This document shows positions 43,005-52,400 of a stretch of DNA of 62,925 nt, piece by piece. The DNA comes from Acidobacteriota bacterium (GTDB lineage: Bacteria; Acidobacteriota; Blastocatellia; Pyrinomonadales; Pyrinomonadaceae): assembly GCA_003223935.1 (NCBI GenBank), contig QHXQ01000060.1, positions 1-62,925 on the forward strand, in the 5' to 3' direction. The notes beneath the pieces were generated by a model, which ran no database searches, was not told the DNA's origin, and saw only the letters and a list, made by a program, of their open reading frames with translations. Made by a program: the position numbers and the translations under genes. Numbering within the stretch: the first letter of the stretch is position 1; every line of letters starts with the position of its first letter.

Positions 43005-43664
43005 TCAAGTCTCTTGCGGCCGACGTTTGCGCGTGCCCGCTAACAGTTTCTCCAAAGCCTCGCGCATCCTGCGCCGCGCGCGAAACGCTTGCACCTTAAC
43101 TTTCGCCTCTGACCAACCGGTCACTTCGGCCGCCTCTTTCACCGAAGCCTCTGCGCCGTCAATCAACGTCAAGACCAGACGATCATCGGGCGACATCGTA
43201 GCCAACACACGGTCGGCCAAGTCGGCTGCGACGAGACTGCGCTCGGCCGCCTCGTGTCGCTCGGTCGCCGCGCCCGCCAGATGTGCGTCCAGCCAAGTGC
43301 TCTCGTTCTCCGCCAGTTCGGAGATGCTCAACTCGGGTCGGCGCTTCATGCTGCGGAGCAGGTTGAGGCACGTCCTTGTAGTGATGCGCGTCAACCAGCC
43401 TTCCAAAGAGCCGCGTCCTTCGTAGCTGTCAAGCTCGGTGAACGCTTTCAAAAAAACCTCCTGCGCGGCCTCTTCCACCTGTTCGCGCCGCCGAAAGAAG
43501 CGACTCGCGACCCGAAACACGCGCGGGCTATAACGGCGCACGATCTCGGCGAACGCCGACTCGTCGCCACCACGCGCCCGCCGTGCCAACTCCAAGTCCG
43601 ATGCCTGTTCGTGTTGGCCCGACAGATGCGCTCCCGAAATTTTGCGGGCGGCGGACTCGATCAT
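43005..43664 (-). CDS. ECF sigma factor of the envelope-stress regulon
   Basis: A 219-residue RpoE-like sigma. Region 2 (about 40-105) includes FAEIVRRYSPRVFRVASRFF and EVFLKAFTELDSYEGRGSLE, and region 4 (about 150-205) has the helix-turn-helix EAAEVTGWSEAKVKVQAFRA. The anti-sigma gene follows directly. Three copies of a bipartite sequence TGTAACC-N15-GTGTCT stand before the Spy-like gene that heads this operon, before the glycine-zipper gene and before macA; they look like this factor's own promoters, so the operon would be autoregulated (inference from co-location). Confidence 0.93.
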   Translation of the reverse strand: MIESAARKISGAHLSGQHEQASDLELARRARGGDESAFAEIVRRYSPRVFRVASRFFRRREQVEEAAQEVFLKAFTELDSYEGRGSLEGWLTRITTRTCLNLLRSMKRRPELSISELAENESTWLDAHLAGAATERHEAAERSLVAADLADRVLATMSPDDRLVLTLIDGAEASVKEAAEVTGWSEAKVKVQAFRARRRMREALEKLLAGTRKRRPQET

Positions 43665-43704
43665 GCCTTAAACATTTTCGAGTCCGCCATGCCCGGTTAG
43701 AGGT

Positions 43705-44229
43705 TTACTGCTGCTGCTGCTGTTGACGGTCGCCGCGATGTTCGCCGTGTTGGGCCTTGAACTGCGCGCGCCGCTGTTCGAGTTGCGTCTTCTGTTCCGG
43801 CGTCAAGACCGAGAGCATCTGCTGGTGCAGGTTGAACTCTGCGCCCATCAGCTTCGCCTCAATGGTGGCCGCTTCGGTCAGCTTCTGCGTCGCTAGGGCT
43901 TCGTTGAACGTGCCGCCTTCGCTCGCTTGGCGCAACTCTTGGTGTTTAGTCCTGAGTTGCTCGCGCAGAGGCTTGGTCTGCTCCGCGAAGCTCTGGCGAA
44001 TCTGTTGCAGCTTCGCCTTCTGATCGTCCGTCAGGTTGAGGTCTCTGAACATGCCGCCGCCGAAATGCTCGCCGCCGCCTTGTTCGCCACGCTCACGCCA
44101 ACCGCCGTGCGCGCCCTGCTTGTCGCCATGATCGCCGCCTTTGCTCTGCGCGAACGCGAGCGGGGTGGCTAAAGCCAGAGCCGCCAAAGCGGAGATGGCG
44201 AGCGTCTTAATCTTTCCGAGTCTTTTCAT
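43705..44229 (-). CDS. Spy/CpxP-like periplasmic protein 1 (secreted)
   Basis: A 174-residue exported protein. Signal peptide about 1-27 (ALALATPLAFAQ). A Gly/His-rich stretch (about 30-58; HGDKQGAHGGWRERGE, HFGGG) could bind metal. Two Spy motifs follow: LNLTDDQKAKLQQIRQ (about 64-79) and VLTPEQKTQLEQRRAQ (about 140-155). It ends HRGD plus a run of Gln. Head of the sigma/anti-sigma operon, with a 5' leader of about 80 bases carrying a hairpin and a TGTAACC promoter further upstream. Probably a periplasmic chaperone or sensor acting with the sigma system. Confidence 0.88.
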   Translation of the reverse strand: MKRLGKIKTLAISALAALALATPLAFAQSKGGDHGDKQGAHGGWRERGEQGGGEHFGGGMFRDLNLTDDQKAKLQQIRQSFAEQTKPLREQLRTKHQELRQASEGGTFNEALATQKLTEAATIEAKLMGAEFNLHQQMLSVLTPEQKTQLEQRRAQFKAQHGEHRGDRQQQQQQ

Positions 44230-44282
44230 CTTTCTTTGTGCTCCCTAAGTTTACCTTGTTTCTGTGTAGGAGAGGTTCTATT

Positions 44283-44314
44283 TGTCGGGAGACTCGACCT
44301 TGACTCTCCCGACA
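44283..44314. promoter_or_regulatory. Hairpin in the leader of the Spy/sigma operon
   Basis: TGTCGGGAGA at 44283-44292 pairs perfectly with TCTCCCGACA at 44305-44314 (10 bp, 12-base loop). It lies between the putative promoter and the ATG at 44229, so it would be in the 5' leader of the mRNA, where it may affect stability or translation. There is no T-run. Confidence 0.7.
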
Positions 44315-44318
44315 GATC

Positions 44319-44346
44319 AGACACCGCGCCGCAAGCTTAGGTTACA
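44319..44346 (-). promoter_or_regulatory. ECF promoter copy 1 (Spy/sigma operon)
   Basis: On the minus strand TGTAACC (44346-44340) is followed after exactly 15 bases by GTGTCT (44324-44319). The same two boxes and spacing occur at 44896-44923 and 44980-45007. ECF -35 boxes commonly contain AAC. The ATG is 90 bases downstream. Confidence 0.82.
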
Positions 44347-44350
44347 ACCC

Positions 44351-44390
44351 CGCGTTCAGATTAAAGTTCGGCTCAATCTATCTGAACGCG
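44351..44390. terminator. Hairpin after the glycine-zipper gene
   Basis: CGCGTTCAGAT at 44351-44361 is the perfect complement of ATCTGAACGCG at 44380-44390. It lies 18 bases beyond the stop of the gene at 44409-44783 and just before promoter copy 1, so it may end that transcript. A T-run is missing, so it could be factor-dependent or only protect the 3' end. Confidence 0.6.
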
Positions 44391-44408
44391 AGGCGGTAAA
44401 CTTTAGCC

Positions 44409-44783
44409 TTAGCGACGATAGTGCCAATACTGATTGCGGTCGCGCAGCTTGTAGGTGTAGAGCGCCGAACCGCCCCCGCCTGCGAGCGCGCCGATCAATG
44501 CGCCCTTCTGCCCACCGACGACTGCGCCGAGCACCGCGCCGATGCCTGTGCCGGCCGCGACCGTCACTTTGTCGCGATGCTGATCCCAGAAGGAGCGATT
44601 ATCGTAGCGCCCGTCGTAGTAAACCCGCCGCGAGTTGTCGTAGTAAGTGCGCCGTGAGTTGTCGTAGCGCCAACTCTGCGCGGCGCGGTTGTCGCGCCAC
44701 GCGTGGCGCGTCTGCGCGAATGTAGGTAGCGCCGCGCTCGCGAGCAGCACGAGACACATGATGGCACCAAGAATCCGTTTCAT
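44409..44783 (-). CDS. Secreted glycine-zipper protein
   Basis: A 124-residue exported protein. Signal peptide about 1-23 (PTFAQ). A Tyr/Arg/Asp-rich segment (about 30-68; WRYDNSRRTYYDNSRRVYYD) precedes a glycine zipper at about 76-110 (GTGIGAVLGAVVGGQKGALI, then GALAGGGGSAL), the type found in YMGG-like or SLY-like outer-membrane and envelope proteins. It ends in YWHYRR. It has its own copy of the TGTAACC-N15-GTGTCT promoter 113 bases upstream, which places it in the envelope-stress set. Confidence 0.85.
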   Translation of the reverse strand: MKRILGAIMCLVLLASAALPTFAQTRHAWRDNRAAQSWRYDNSRRTYYDNSRRVYYDGRYDNRSFWDQHRDKVTVAAGTGIGAVLGAVVGGQKGALIGALAGGGGSALYTYKLRDRNQYWHYRR

Positions 44784-44895
44784 AATTTCAAAACCCCCTT
44801 GAGCTTCTAGCTCAAAATTGTCAATGGGGAGAGTCTTTATTCGGAGAGAGCCATCGGCTCCATTGGTTAGCCCTTTGAGAACTTCCCACTAGGAC

Positions 44896-44923
44896 AGACA
44901 CCGCGTCGCGCCGGCCGGTTACA
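44896..44923 (-). promoter_or_regulatory. ECF promoter copy 2 (glycine-zipper gene)
   Basis: Minus strand: TGTAACC (44923-44917), 15 bases, GTGTCT (44901-44896). Identical boxes and spacing to copies 1 and 3. It faces away from copy 3, with 56 bases between their -35 boxes, making a divergent promoter pair inside the 305-base gap 44784-45088. I see nothing else in that gap. Confidence 0.82.
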
Positions 44924-44979
44924 CGTAAAAAATTCGACAACTGATTGTGTTCGGCTCGCCGCTTTTTTACCCGCGCAGG

Positions 44980-45007
44980 TGTAACCGAAGTGCAGCCGTC
45001 GGTGTCT
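44980..45007 (+). promoter_or_regulatory. ECF promoter copy 3 (macAB operon)
   Basis: Plus strand: TGTAACC (44980-44986), 15 bases, GTGTCT (45002-45007). The macA-like ATG is 82 bases downstream. The exact match of both boxes and of the spacing at three sites next to four envelope genes is unlikely by chance. Confidence 0.84.
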
Positions 45008-45088
45008 ATCAAAATGGAGAGATTTTCGGGGAAAATTGGCAATTTTGAGAGGCACGCGGTGGAGTTGAAACGGCGTGAGTAGAGAAAG

Positions 45089-46750
45089 ATGGAACGATTG
45101 AAATTAATCCTAAAAGGTAAGCGGAGATTATTGTTGGCGCTCGTCGCGGTTGTCGCGGTCGCGGCGTTGGGCTTTTTCTATTGGGGCAATCGTGCGAGCG
45201 CCGCAGACTACATGACGGCCAAAGTTGAGCGCGGCAACCTGCGCAACACCGTCACGGCGACGGGCGCGCTGCAAGCCGTCACCACCGTGCAGGTCGGCAG
45301 CCAAGCGTCGGGCACGATCTCGGCGCTCTACGCAGACTTCAACTCAAAGGTGAAGAAGGGCCAAGTCATCGCCCAACTCGATCCGGCCACAGCGCAGGCG
45401 CAAGTCGCACAGGCGCGCGCCAATCTCGAACAGGCGCAAGCGGCCGTGCAACAGGCACGTGCTAGTACCGGGCAGTCGCGGGCCGGCGTCGCCGCCGCGC
45501 AAGCCAAAGCGCTTGCCGCCGGTTCGACCGTGCAGAACGGACAGGCCGGCGTCTCAGGAGCACAGGCGAACGTGGCCGTACTGAAAGCGCAACTAGACGA
45601 CGCGCTCAGCTTTCTACATCAACAGCAATCGCTCGCCGCGAGCGGCGTCATCGCTGAGCGCGATCTTGAGACGGCGCAGACGAACTACAAGACGGCCGAG
45701 GCGCGTTACAACCAAGCCGTAGCGCAGTTGAATCAAGCGCTGGTCACAGTGCAGTCGGCTTCGAGCGCAGGCACAGCGCAGGCGCAGGCCGAAGTGCAAC
45801 AGGCACAGGCGCAGACGCAGCAGGGCCAAGCGCAAGTCTTGAACGCCGAAGCGCAGGTGCAACAGGCGCAGGCCGCATTGAGTCTCGCCGAGATCAATCT
45901 TGAACACTTGACGATCCGTTCGCCGATTGATGGCATCGTCGTCTCGCGCAACGTGGACGTCGGCCAGACCGTCGCCGCGAGCCTGTCTGCGCCGACGCTC
46001 TTCACCATCGCGCAAGACCTGACGCAGATGCAGGTCATCGCCAACATAGATCAAGCGGACATCGGTCTGGTCGAACAAGCGAAGAGCGCGAGCTTCACGG
46101 TGGACGCATTTCCGGGGCAGGAGTTCAACGGCACGATCCAACAGGTGCGACTCAATCCGCAGAACGCGCAGAACGTCGTGACCTATAACGTCGTGATTGA
46201 TGTGAGCAATCCGCAACAGAAACTCAAACCCGGCATGACCGCGAACTTGACGATCACGATTGACGAACGCAACAACGTCGTCAAACTGCCGAATGCCGCC
46301 TTGCGCTACATGCCGCAAGCCGCGTCAGGGCAGCGAAGCCAGAACGGCAACGGCGGCTTCAGTCAAGGTCAGCGCCGCAACGCGGGGCAGCAGAATGCGA
46401 ATGCAAGCAGCACGACCGCCAACGCGACTGATGCGAGCAACGCACAAGGCGACAACGCGCGCAGCAACTTCGCACTGCCGACCGCGCCTGTGCTCGCGGG
46501 TCAGACGCGCCGCGTCTGGGTGCTCGGCGCAGACAGCAAACCGCAACCGCGTCGGATCAAGATCGGTCTGACCGATGGTTCATCAACCGAAGTGGTCGAA
46601 GGCGATCTGAAAGAAGGCGACCTTGTCATCACGGGTCAGACCATCGCTAGCGCAAGCAAGTCGCAGAGCGCGAATCAGACGACGCCGCCCGGCTTCGGCG
46701 GTGCGACGCGCGGCGGCAGCCCCGTCGGCGGTGGCAATCGTGGTCGGTAA
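45089..46750 (+). CDS. macA: MacA/HlyD-type periplasmic adaptor of an efflux pump
   Basis: A 553-residue membrane-fusion protein. N-terminal membrane helix (about 10-32; LLLALVAVVAVAALGFFYWG), first half of the lipoyl/beta-barrel region (VGSQASGTISALYADFNSKV), a long Ala/Gln-rich coiled coil (about 105-270) that is longer than in E. coli MacA, the second half LTIRSPIDGIVVSRNVDVGQ, a beta-barrel part, and a Gln/Asn/Ser-rich insert at about 410-460 before the final membrane-proximal strands. It bridges the MacB-type ABC pump to an outer-membrane TolC-like channel, which is not in the window. First gene of a three-gene operon under promoter copy 3. Confidence 0.92.
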   Translation: MERLKLILKGKRRLLLALVAVVAVAALGFFYWGNRASAADYMTAKVERGNLRNTVTATGALQAVTTVQVGSQASGTISALYADFNSKVKKGQVIAQLDPATAQAQVAQARANLEQAQAAVQQARASTGQSRAGVAAAQAKALAAGSTVQNGQAGVSGAQANVAVLKAQLDDALSFLHQQQSLAASGVIAERDLETAQTNYKTAEARYNQAVAQLNQALVTVQSASSAGTAQAQAEVQQAQAQTQQGQAQVLNAEAQVQQAQAALSLAEINLEHLTIRSPIDGIVVSRNVDVGQTVAASLSAPTLFTIAQDLTQMQVIANIDQADIGLVEQAKSASFTVDAFPGQEFNGTIQQVRLNPQNAQNVVTYNVVIDVSNPQQKLKPGMTANLTITIDERNNVVKLPNAALRYMPQAASGQRSQNGNGGFSQGQRRNAGQQNANASSTTANATDASNAQGDNARSNFALPTAPVLAGQTRRVWVLGADSKPQPRRIKIGLTDGSSTEVVEGDLKEGDLVITGQTIASASKSQSANQTTPPGFGGATRGGSPVGGGNRGR

Positions 46751-46844
46751 TTGACGCGGCTTGATACCTGAGACAGCCGTCGAGAGTTTGTTTACAGATC
46801 GGCGGCTGTCAGTTGTGAGAGTTGAGCAAGAGGAAATTGAAGCG

Positions 46845-47672
46845 ATGCAAGCGACAGTTGAAATTAGACCGCAAGAGTTTGAAGTGAACGCGAGCCTGCT
46901 CGCGCAGCAGCCAGAGGCGCGGCCGGTTATTCAGTTGGAGCATGTGCACAAGACCTACACGATGGGCGATGTAGAGGTGCACGCCTTGCGCGGCATCTCG
47001 CTGACGATTCGCGCGGGCGAGTTCGTCGCTATCATGGGCACGTCGGGTTCGGGTAAGTCAACGACGATGAACATCATCGGCTGCTTGGATCGCCCGACGC
47101 GCGGCATGTACATTCTTGACGGGCAGGACGTCTCCGCGCTCTCGAAGGACGAACGCGCAGACATACGCAGCCGCAAACTCGGCTTCGTCTTTCAAGGCTT
47201 CAACCTGCTCTCGCGCACCTCTGCGCTTGAGAACGTCGAACTGCCGATGCTCTACGCCGGACTTGATGCTGGCGAACGACACCGGCGCGCAATCGAGGCG
47301 CTGCATTCTGTCGGTCTCGCCGGGCGCGAGCAAAATCATCCGAATCAACTTTCCGGCGGACAACAACAGCGCGTCGCCATCGCACGCGCGCTCGTCAACG
47401 ATCCGGCGCTCATCCTCGCGGACGAGCCGACCGGCAATCTCGACTCGCGCACCTCGATTGAAGTGATGGAGATTTTCCAACGGCTCAACCGCGAGCGCGG
47501 CATCACGCTCGTGCTCGTCACGCACGAGTCGGACATCGCCGAGTATGCCGACCGCGTCGTCGTCTTCAAAGATGGCAAGATCAAAAAAGATCATCGCGTC
47601 GCACAGCCGCGCGATGCGGCAATACAGTTACAGAATCTACCACCCATTGAAGATGATGAGGATGAAGACTGA
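46845..47672 (+). CDS. MacB/LolD-type ABC ATPase
   Basis: A 275-residue ATPase with Walker [10 protein letters not shown], signature LSGGQQQRV, Walker [13 protein letters not shown] and H-loop [12 protein letters not shown], the LolD/MacB subgroup (mechanotransmission rather than transport across the membrane). An acidic tail ends in EDDEDED. I start it at ATG 46845; an upstream reading from 46761 lacks family resemblance. In this organism the ATPase and permease parts of MacB are separate genes (this and 47710), as in many non-proteobacterial pumps. Confidence 0.93.
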   Translation: MQATVEIRPQEFEVNASLLAQQPEARPVIQLEHVHKTYTMGDVEVHALRGISLTIRAGEFVAIMGTSGSGKSTTMNIIGCLDRPTRGMYILDGQDVSALSKDERADIRSRKLGFVFQGFNLLSRTSALENVELPMLYAGLDAGERHRRAIEALHSVGLAGREQNHPNQLSGGQQQRVAIARALVNDPALILADEPTGNLDSRTSIEVMEIFQRLNRERGITLVLVTHESDIAEYADRVVVFKDGKIKKDHRVAQPRDAAIQLQNLPPIEDDEDED

Positions 47673-47709
47673 CGGCGAAGTTCTATTGATTATTAAGGCA
47701 TAGAAGATC

Positions 47710-48936
47710 ATGAACATACTATCAATCATCCGTGTCGCTTTTCGCGCGCTGGCGCGCAACAAGATGCGCGCGGCTTTGACGATGCTCGGCATCATCATCG
47801 GCGTCTCGGCCGTGATCGCGATGGTCAGCATCGGGCAGGGCGCGCAGGCTTCTGTGCAAGCGCAGATCGAAGGCATGGGCACGAACCTTCTGTTCATCAG
47901 CGCGGGCGCGCAGAACGTCGGCGGCGTGCGCGGCGGCGCAGGCGACACCGGCACGAGCACGCCCTTGACCACCGACGATCTCGACGCGATCAAACGCGAA
48001 GTGCCGAGCGTCTCATTGGTCAGCCCTTCGGTCAACGCGCGTTCGCAACTCGTCGCGGGCAATCAGAACTGGAACACGAACGTGCAAGGTGTGAGCGAGC
48101 AACTGCCCGGCATACGCAACTGGATAGTGCAGAGCGGCGACTTCTTCACCGACGCCGACGTGCGCACCGCCGCGCGCGTCATCGTGCTCGGCCAGACGGT
48201 CGCCGATAATCTCTTTCCCGGCATGGATGCGGTCGGGCAGACGGTGCGCGTGATGAATCTGCCGTTTCGCGTCGTCGGCGTGATGACGCGCAAAGGGCAA
48301 GACCCGCAGGGGCGCGATCAAGACGATCTCGCATTTGCGCCTTACACCTCCGTGCAGAAAAAACTCTTGGGCAACACGCGCCTGCAAGTCGCTTATGTCT
48401 CGGCCGGCTCGCCCGATCTGACCTACACGGCGCAGACGCAGATCACAGACCTCCTGCGCCAGCGCCACAAGCTCACGCCGAGCGAACCGGACGACTTTAC
48501 TGTGCGCAACATGTCGGACGTGGCCGAAGCGGCCAATCAGACCAACAGCACGATGACCATTCTGCTCGGCTGCATCGCTGGCGTCTCACTGCTTGTCGGC
48601 GGCATCGGCATCATGAACATCATGCTCGTCTCCGTGACCGAGCGCACACGCGAGATCGGCATACGCATGGCCATCGGCGCGCGCTCATCTGCCGTGCGCA
48701 CGCAGTTTTTGATCGAATCAATCGTACTGAGCTTAACCGGCGGCCTCATCGGCATCGCGCTCGGCGTCATCGTCTCCGTCGCCATCCCCGCGCTCTTGAC
48801 TTGGCCGACGCTCGTCTCGCCCGCCTCGATTATCGGCTCGGTCATCTTCTCCGCAGCCGTCGGCATCTTCTTCGGCTACTACCCCGCACGCAAAGCCGCC
48901 GCGCTCGATCCGATTGACGCGCTACGCTATGAATAA
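47710..48936 (+). CDS. MacB-type ABC permease with periplasmic core domain
   Basis: A 408-residue FtsX/MacB permease. Helix 1 at about 20-42 (ALTMLGIIIGVSAVIAMVSI), periplasmic MacB_PCD domain at about 45-270, then three helices (about 285-310, 335-360, 370-395) with the coupling stretch SVTERTREIGIRMAIGARSS and YYPARKAAALDPIDALRYE at the end. Together with the ATPase and the adaptor it forms a tripartite pump that expels drugs, peptides or lipoproteins from the periplasm. It ends 36 bases before a strong terminator. Confidence 0.95.
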   Translation: MNILSIIRVAFRALARNKMRAALTMLGIIIGVSAVIAMVSIGQGAQASVQAQIEGMGTNLLFISAGAQNVGGVRGGAGDTGTSTPLTTDDLDAIKREVPSVSLVSPSVNARSQLVAGNQNWNTNVQGVSEQLPGIRNWIVQSGDFFTDADVRTAARVIVLGQTVADNLFPGMDAVGQTVRVMNLPFRVVGVMTRKGQDPQGRDQDDLAFAPYTSVQKKLLGNTRLQVAYVSAGSPDLTYTAQTQITDLLRQRHKLTPSEPDDFTVRNMSDVAEAANQTNSTMTILLGCIAGVSLLVGGIGIMNIMLVSVTERTREIGIRMAIGARSSAVRTQFLIESIVLSLTGGLIGIALGVIVSVAIPALLTWPTLVSPASIIGSVIFSAAVGIFFGYYPARKAAALDPIDALRYE

Positions 48937-48971
48937 TGGTAGTTTCTGGTTGGAACTTACTGCTCAAATAA

Positions 48972-49000
48972 TAAAGGCCGGACTTATTGTCCGGCCTTTA
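48972..49000. terminator. Intrinsic terminator of the macAB operon
   Basis: TAAAGGCCGGAC and GTCCGGCCTTTA form a 12-bp stem with a 5-base loop, flanked by A- and T-rich ends in both directions. It lies directly before the left att repeat of the tRNA-Gln island. Confidence 0.9.
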
Positions 49001-49006
49001 CGAATC

Positions 49007-49051
49007 ACTGGGAGGCAGGGACTCGAACCCCGATAGCCAGATCCAGAGTCT
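49007..49051 (-). repeat. Left att repeat: displaced 3' half of tRNA-Gln
   Basis: These 45 bases are identical to 55311-55355, the 3' part of the intact tRNA-Gln gene (T arm to anticodon loop). Bases outside the 45 differ on both sides. A displaced tRNA 3' end is the standard mark of tyrosine-integrase insertion into a tRNA gene. Confidence 0.93.
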
Positions 49052-49438
49052 CAAATAGCGCCTTTTGCTTGAATTTTCCTGAGTTGCTTACTGACTGCCG
49101 TTGTTAGACTTACGAGTAATGTCATGATGTCTCTGTATGGCAGAGTTAGTCGTGTTTGTCTGAGTTGGCACACAACTGGCACACAAGATTGACAGGCAAA
49201 AATTGTTCTATCGAATGAGCGACGGGACTCCACGAATATAGGTTTTGCAGTTTCAATTAGCCCCTTTACCTAAGTAAAGCTGAGTTGGCTTGTGTGCGTT
49301 TTTATTGGACTTTTCCCTTCTCTGATTATAGCTGTGTCGGCTGAGTTTTAGCGCGTTTGGATTAGTTGGCAGACCATTGGCAGACCAACTAGCACATCCG
49401 AAATAGTTAGCGCATTGGCGCGTGTCTCATACCGAGCC
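49052..49438. other. Left end of the island, non-coding, with long direct repeat L
   Basis: No gene is supported. 49263-49375 resembles 52858-52972 over about 115 bases with roughly 70% identity (both contain agtaaagc, attgg, gattat, ggttgag/ggctgag and gttggcagacc). Short doublets also occur here: ggcacacaactggcacacaa near 49168 and ggcagaccattggcagacca near 49367. Confidence 0.6.
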
Positions 49439-52400
49439 TTACGGGTGCGCTGATTGAGGTCTAGCAATCACCAATGGTTGTGCCTCCAACTCACGCCGGT
49501 AGAAAACACGCGGCTGTTGCACTTCGTCAACTGTGCCAGCGGCAGCGCCTAAGTTCAATCCTCTGAGTTTCGCGAACCGATCCCCTGATAACTTCGCCTT
49601 CTCCTCACGATAGATCGTCGGCACACGCATGGTCGCGTAATCGAACCAATCGCGCACCGAGACTGTGCCGTTTTGCTCGCGTGGCGCTGCGCCCTGCTTT
49701 AGCCCTTCATCAACGAGTGCGTAGGTCAGATACCCATGGCCCAAGCGCGGCAACTCATTAGCGAATTGAAAACTTTGCGCCGCCGTCAAAATGTACATGC
49801 CCTTATCATAAGCGAGTTGCGCCAAGCCTTTCGCGTTCATTGGCCCACGGCCTTCTTTCTCGCCGCCTAATACCTGCCCTGAATTGCAGGAGTCAATGAT
49901 CATCGTCAGATGACCGGCGTCCACGCCCTCGAAAGCATCTTCCAATTCGGTGGCCGAAATCCCATGTGCCGTGAGCAACGCATCAAGCATCGCCTGTCGG
50001 TCGGTCCGCTTCGACTCAGCGCCAAAGTCTTGCGGGATGAGATAGAACTGTCCGCCCGCAGCCAAGCCATGCCCCGCGAAATAGACAACAACTGCATCTT
50101 CCGGCTGCACCTTCTTCGCCAATTCATCCAACGCGCCAAGCACATGCGCCTTTGTCGCCGTCGCGTCCGTCAGCTTGATCACTTCCACGCGCTCATATTG
50201 TGCCAACTGCTCCTGCTGGTGCTTGACCTCAGCCGCAAACTCTTCGGCGTCCGCCACCGCATACTTCAGATTGCGAAAGAACGGATTCGGCGCGTACTCG
50301 TTCACGCCCACCGCCACAACGTAAGCTGTGCCGTTGCGCCGCAGGCTTTCAGCGCCGTTGAGGACAAGCGTGGTATCAGAGCTTTTGATGTTGTCGTGAT
50401 TGAATGCGTAAGCCGTTAATTGATTAGCGCCAGCAACAAGCGGAACGCTCGCCGCAAGCGTCACAGTGCTTTGCCCCTTCAGCACATCGCCGTGCCACAT
50501 CTTCACTAACGAGCCGTTGCGGAATAGCCGCACATCCTGCGCGCCCGTAGGCGCGTCCGACACGTTTATCATCAACTTAACGTTGCGCGCGGAGGTATTC
50601 GTCGCCGAAGTCACGCCGTCGGCCAGCGAGAGTTTCAGGTGTGGTTGTCTGCGATCCTTCTGCGCGATGTCGCGGCTTGCGGCCGGGTGGCGGCCGGCGA
50701 AGATGTCGGACAGTAGGTCTGGGTAGTAGAACTCGTTGAAGAAATACTCGACCGGATAGACATCGCGGAGCGCAGGCGAGAAGCGCCAGAGAATCTGATT
50801 CCATGCGGCGGGCGAGCCGTCAAAGAGGCCATCGGGCGTGACGACGAGCCAATCCTGATGATCAAGCGCGAGTAGACTGGCCAGTTCTTGCCCGCTCGGC
50901 AACGACCACAACTTCACCGTCGTGTCTGCGCTGCCACTCGCCAGCGTGCGCCCGTCGCTGCGAAAGGCGACGGCCAGCACAGCGTCTGTATGCCCTTTGA
51001 GCGTCAACAACTCGCGCCCCGTGCTCACGTCCCACAGCTTGACCGTTTTGTCCTCGCTGCCGCTTGCGAGCAAGCGCCCGTCCGCGCTGAACGCGACCGC
51101 ATAGATGGCCCCTGTGTGCCCCGTGAGCATGCGCGACACTTCACCGCTCTTCACGTCCCACAGCATCACGGTCTTGTCGCGACTGCCGCTCGCCAGCACG
51201 CGCCCGTCTGGACTGAAGGCGAGCGCGTTGACGTTGGCGGCGTGCCCCGTGAGGGTGTACAACTGTTGCCCACGCGCCGCATCCCACAGTTCGATGATGG
51301 GCTTGGGGCCGCCGCGCGCCACTGTGCGACCGTCGGACGTGATCGCGAGCGAGTAAGTGGTGGTGAGTGGGCCGGTCAGCGTGCGGCGCTCAAGGCCGCT
51401 CGCGGCGTCGAAGATTTTGATCGTCTGATCACGACCGCCGCAGGCGAGCGTCTGGCCGTCGGCGCTCAAGGCGATGGCGTCCGCCCCGACCTTGAGCGTC
51501 CGCAACTCCTGTCCGGTCGTCACGTCCCATACATAGACGCCGCTGCTGTTGGCGTACAGCGTCTGCCCGTCGCCGCTCAGCGCGATACCTTTGGGGGCAT
51601 GGCGCGGCCCTGTGAGGACGCGCGGCGGCCGGCCCGAGGTCGTGTCCCAAAGCCGGATCGTGTCGCGCTGGAAGAGGGTCGTCTCGTGGCCTGTGACGAG
51701 TGTGCGCCCGTCACTGCTGAAGGCGAGGGCCCTGACCGCGCCAGCGTGGCCGCGCAGGGTGCCCGTGTCGCGGCCTGCGCTTGTATCACGTAGCCTGATC
51801 ACGAAGTCGCCTTCGCCGCTCGCGAGCGTCTGGCCGTCGGGGCTAAACGCGAGGCAGTCAACGCCAAGTTGCGGCCCGTCGAACGTCCGCGCGACCTCAC
51901 CGGTGGCCACGGTCAGCAAGTTGATCTTTGTGCGCCCATCAATCAACGCCAGCGTCCGCCCGTCGGGACTGAACGCGCCGCCCTCGTAGCCGTTCAGCGC
52001 CCGCAGTTCGCGCCCCGTTGCGACATCCCACAGCCGGCCCGCGCCCGCCAGCGTGCGCCCGTCGGGGCTGAAGGTCAGAGCCTCGACGACTTTATCGCCG
52101 CCCACGAGTGTGCGTAGCTTGCGCCCGCTGCCTACATCCCAGAGGATGAGCGGGTCGAAGCCGCCGCTTGCCAGCGTGCGCCCGTCAGGGCTGAGCGCGA
52201 TGGTAATGACTTGGCCGCATGGGGCGTTGAACGAACGCAAGAGTCGGCCGGTCGCATAATCCCAATGCTTGAAGGAGAGCGCGTAAAGCAGTCCGGTGTC
52301 GCCTTGCGTAATGTCAATGCTGACGCTGATGAGCGTGCGTCCGTCCGCGTCGAAGACCAAAGCGGCCGCGCCACCGGCCACAGCGGCCTGGCCCGCGTCA

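Noticed and set aside
49051..49233. 60-codon minus-strand gene at the left att site, perhaps an integrase end
   Set aside because: No Tyr-recombinase motif (R-H-R-Y) is present; it overlaps the repeat and has no start site.
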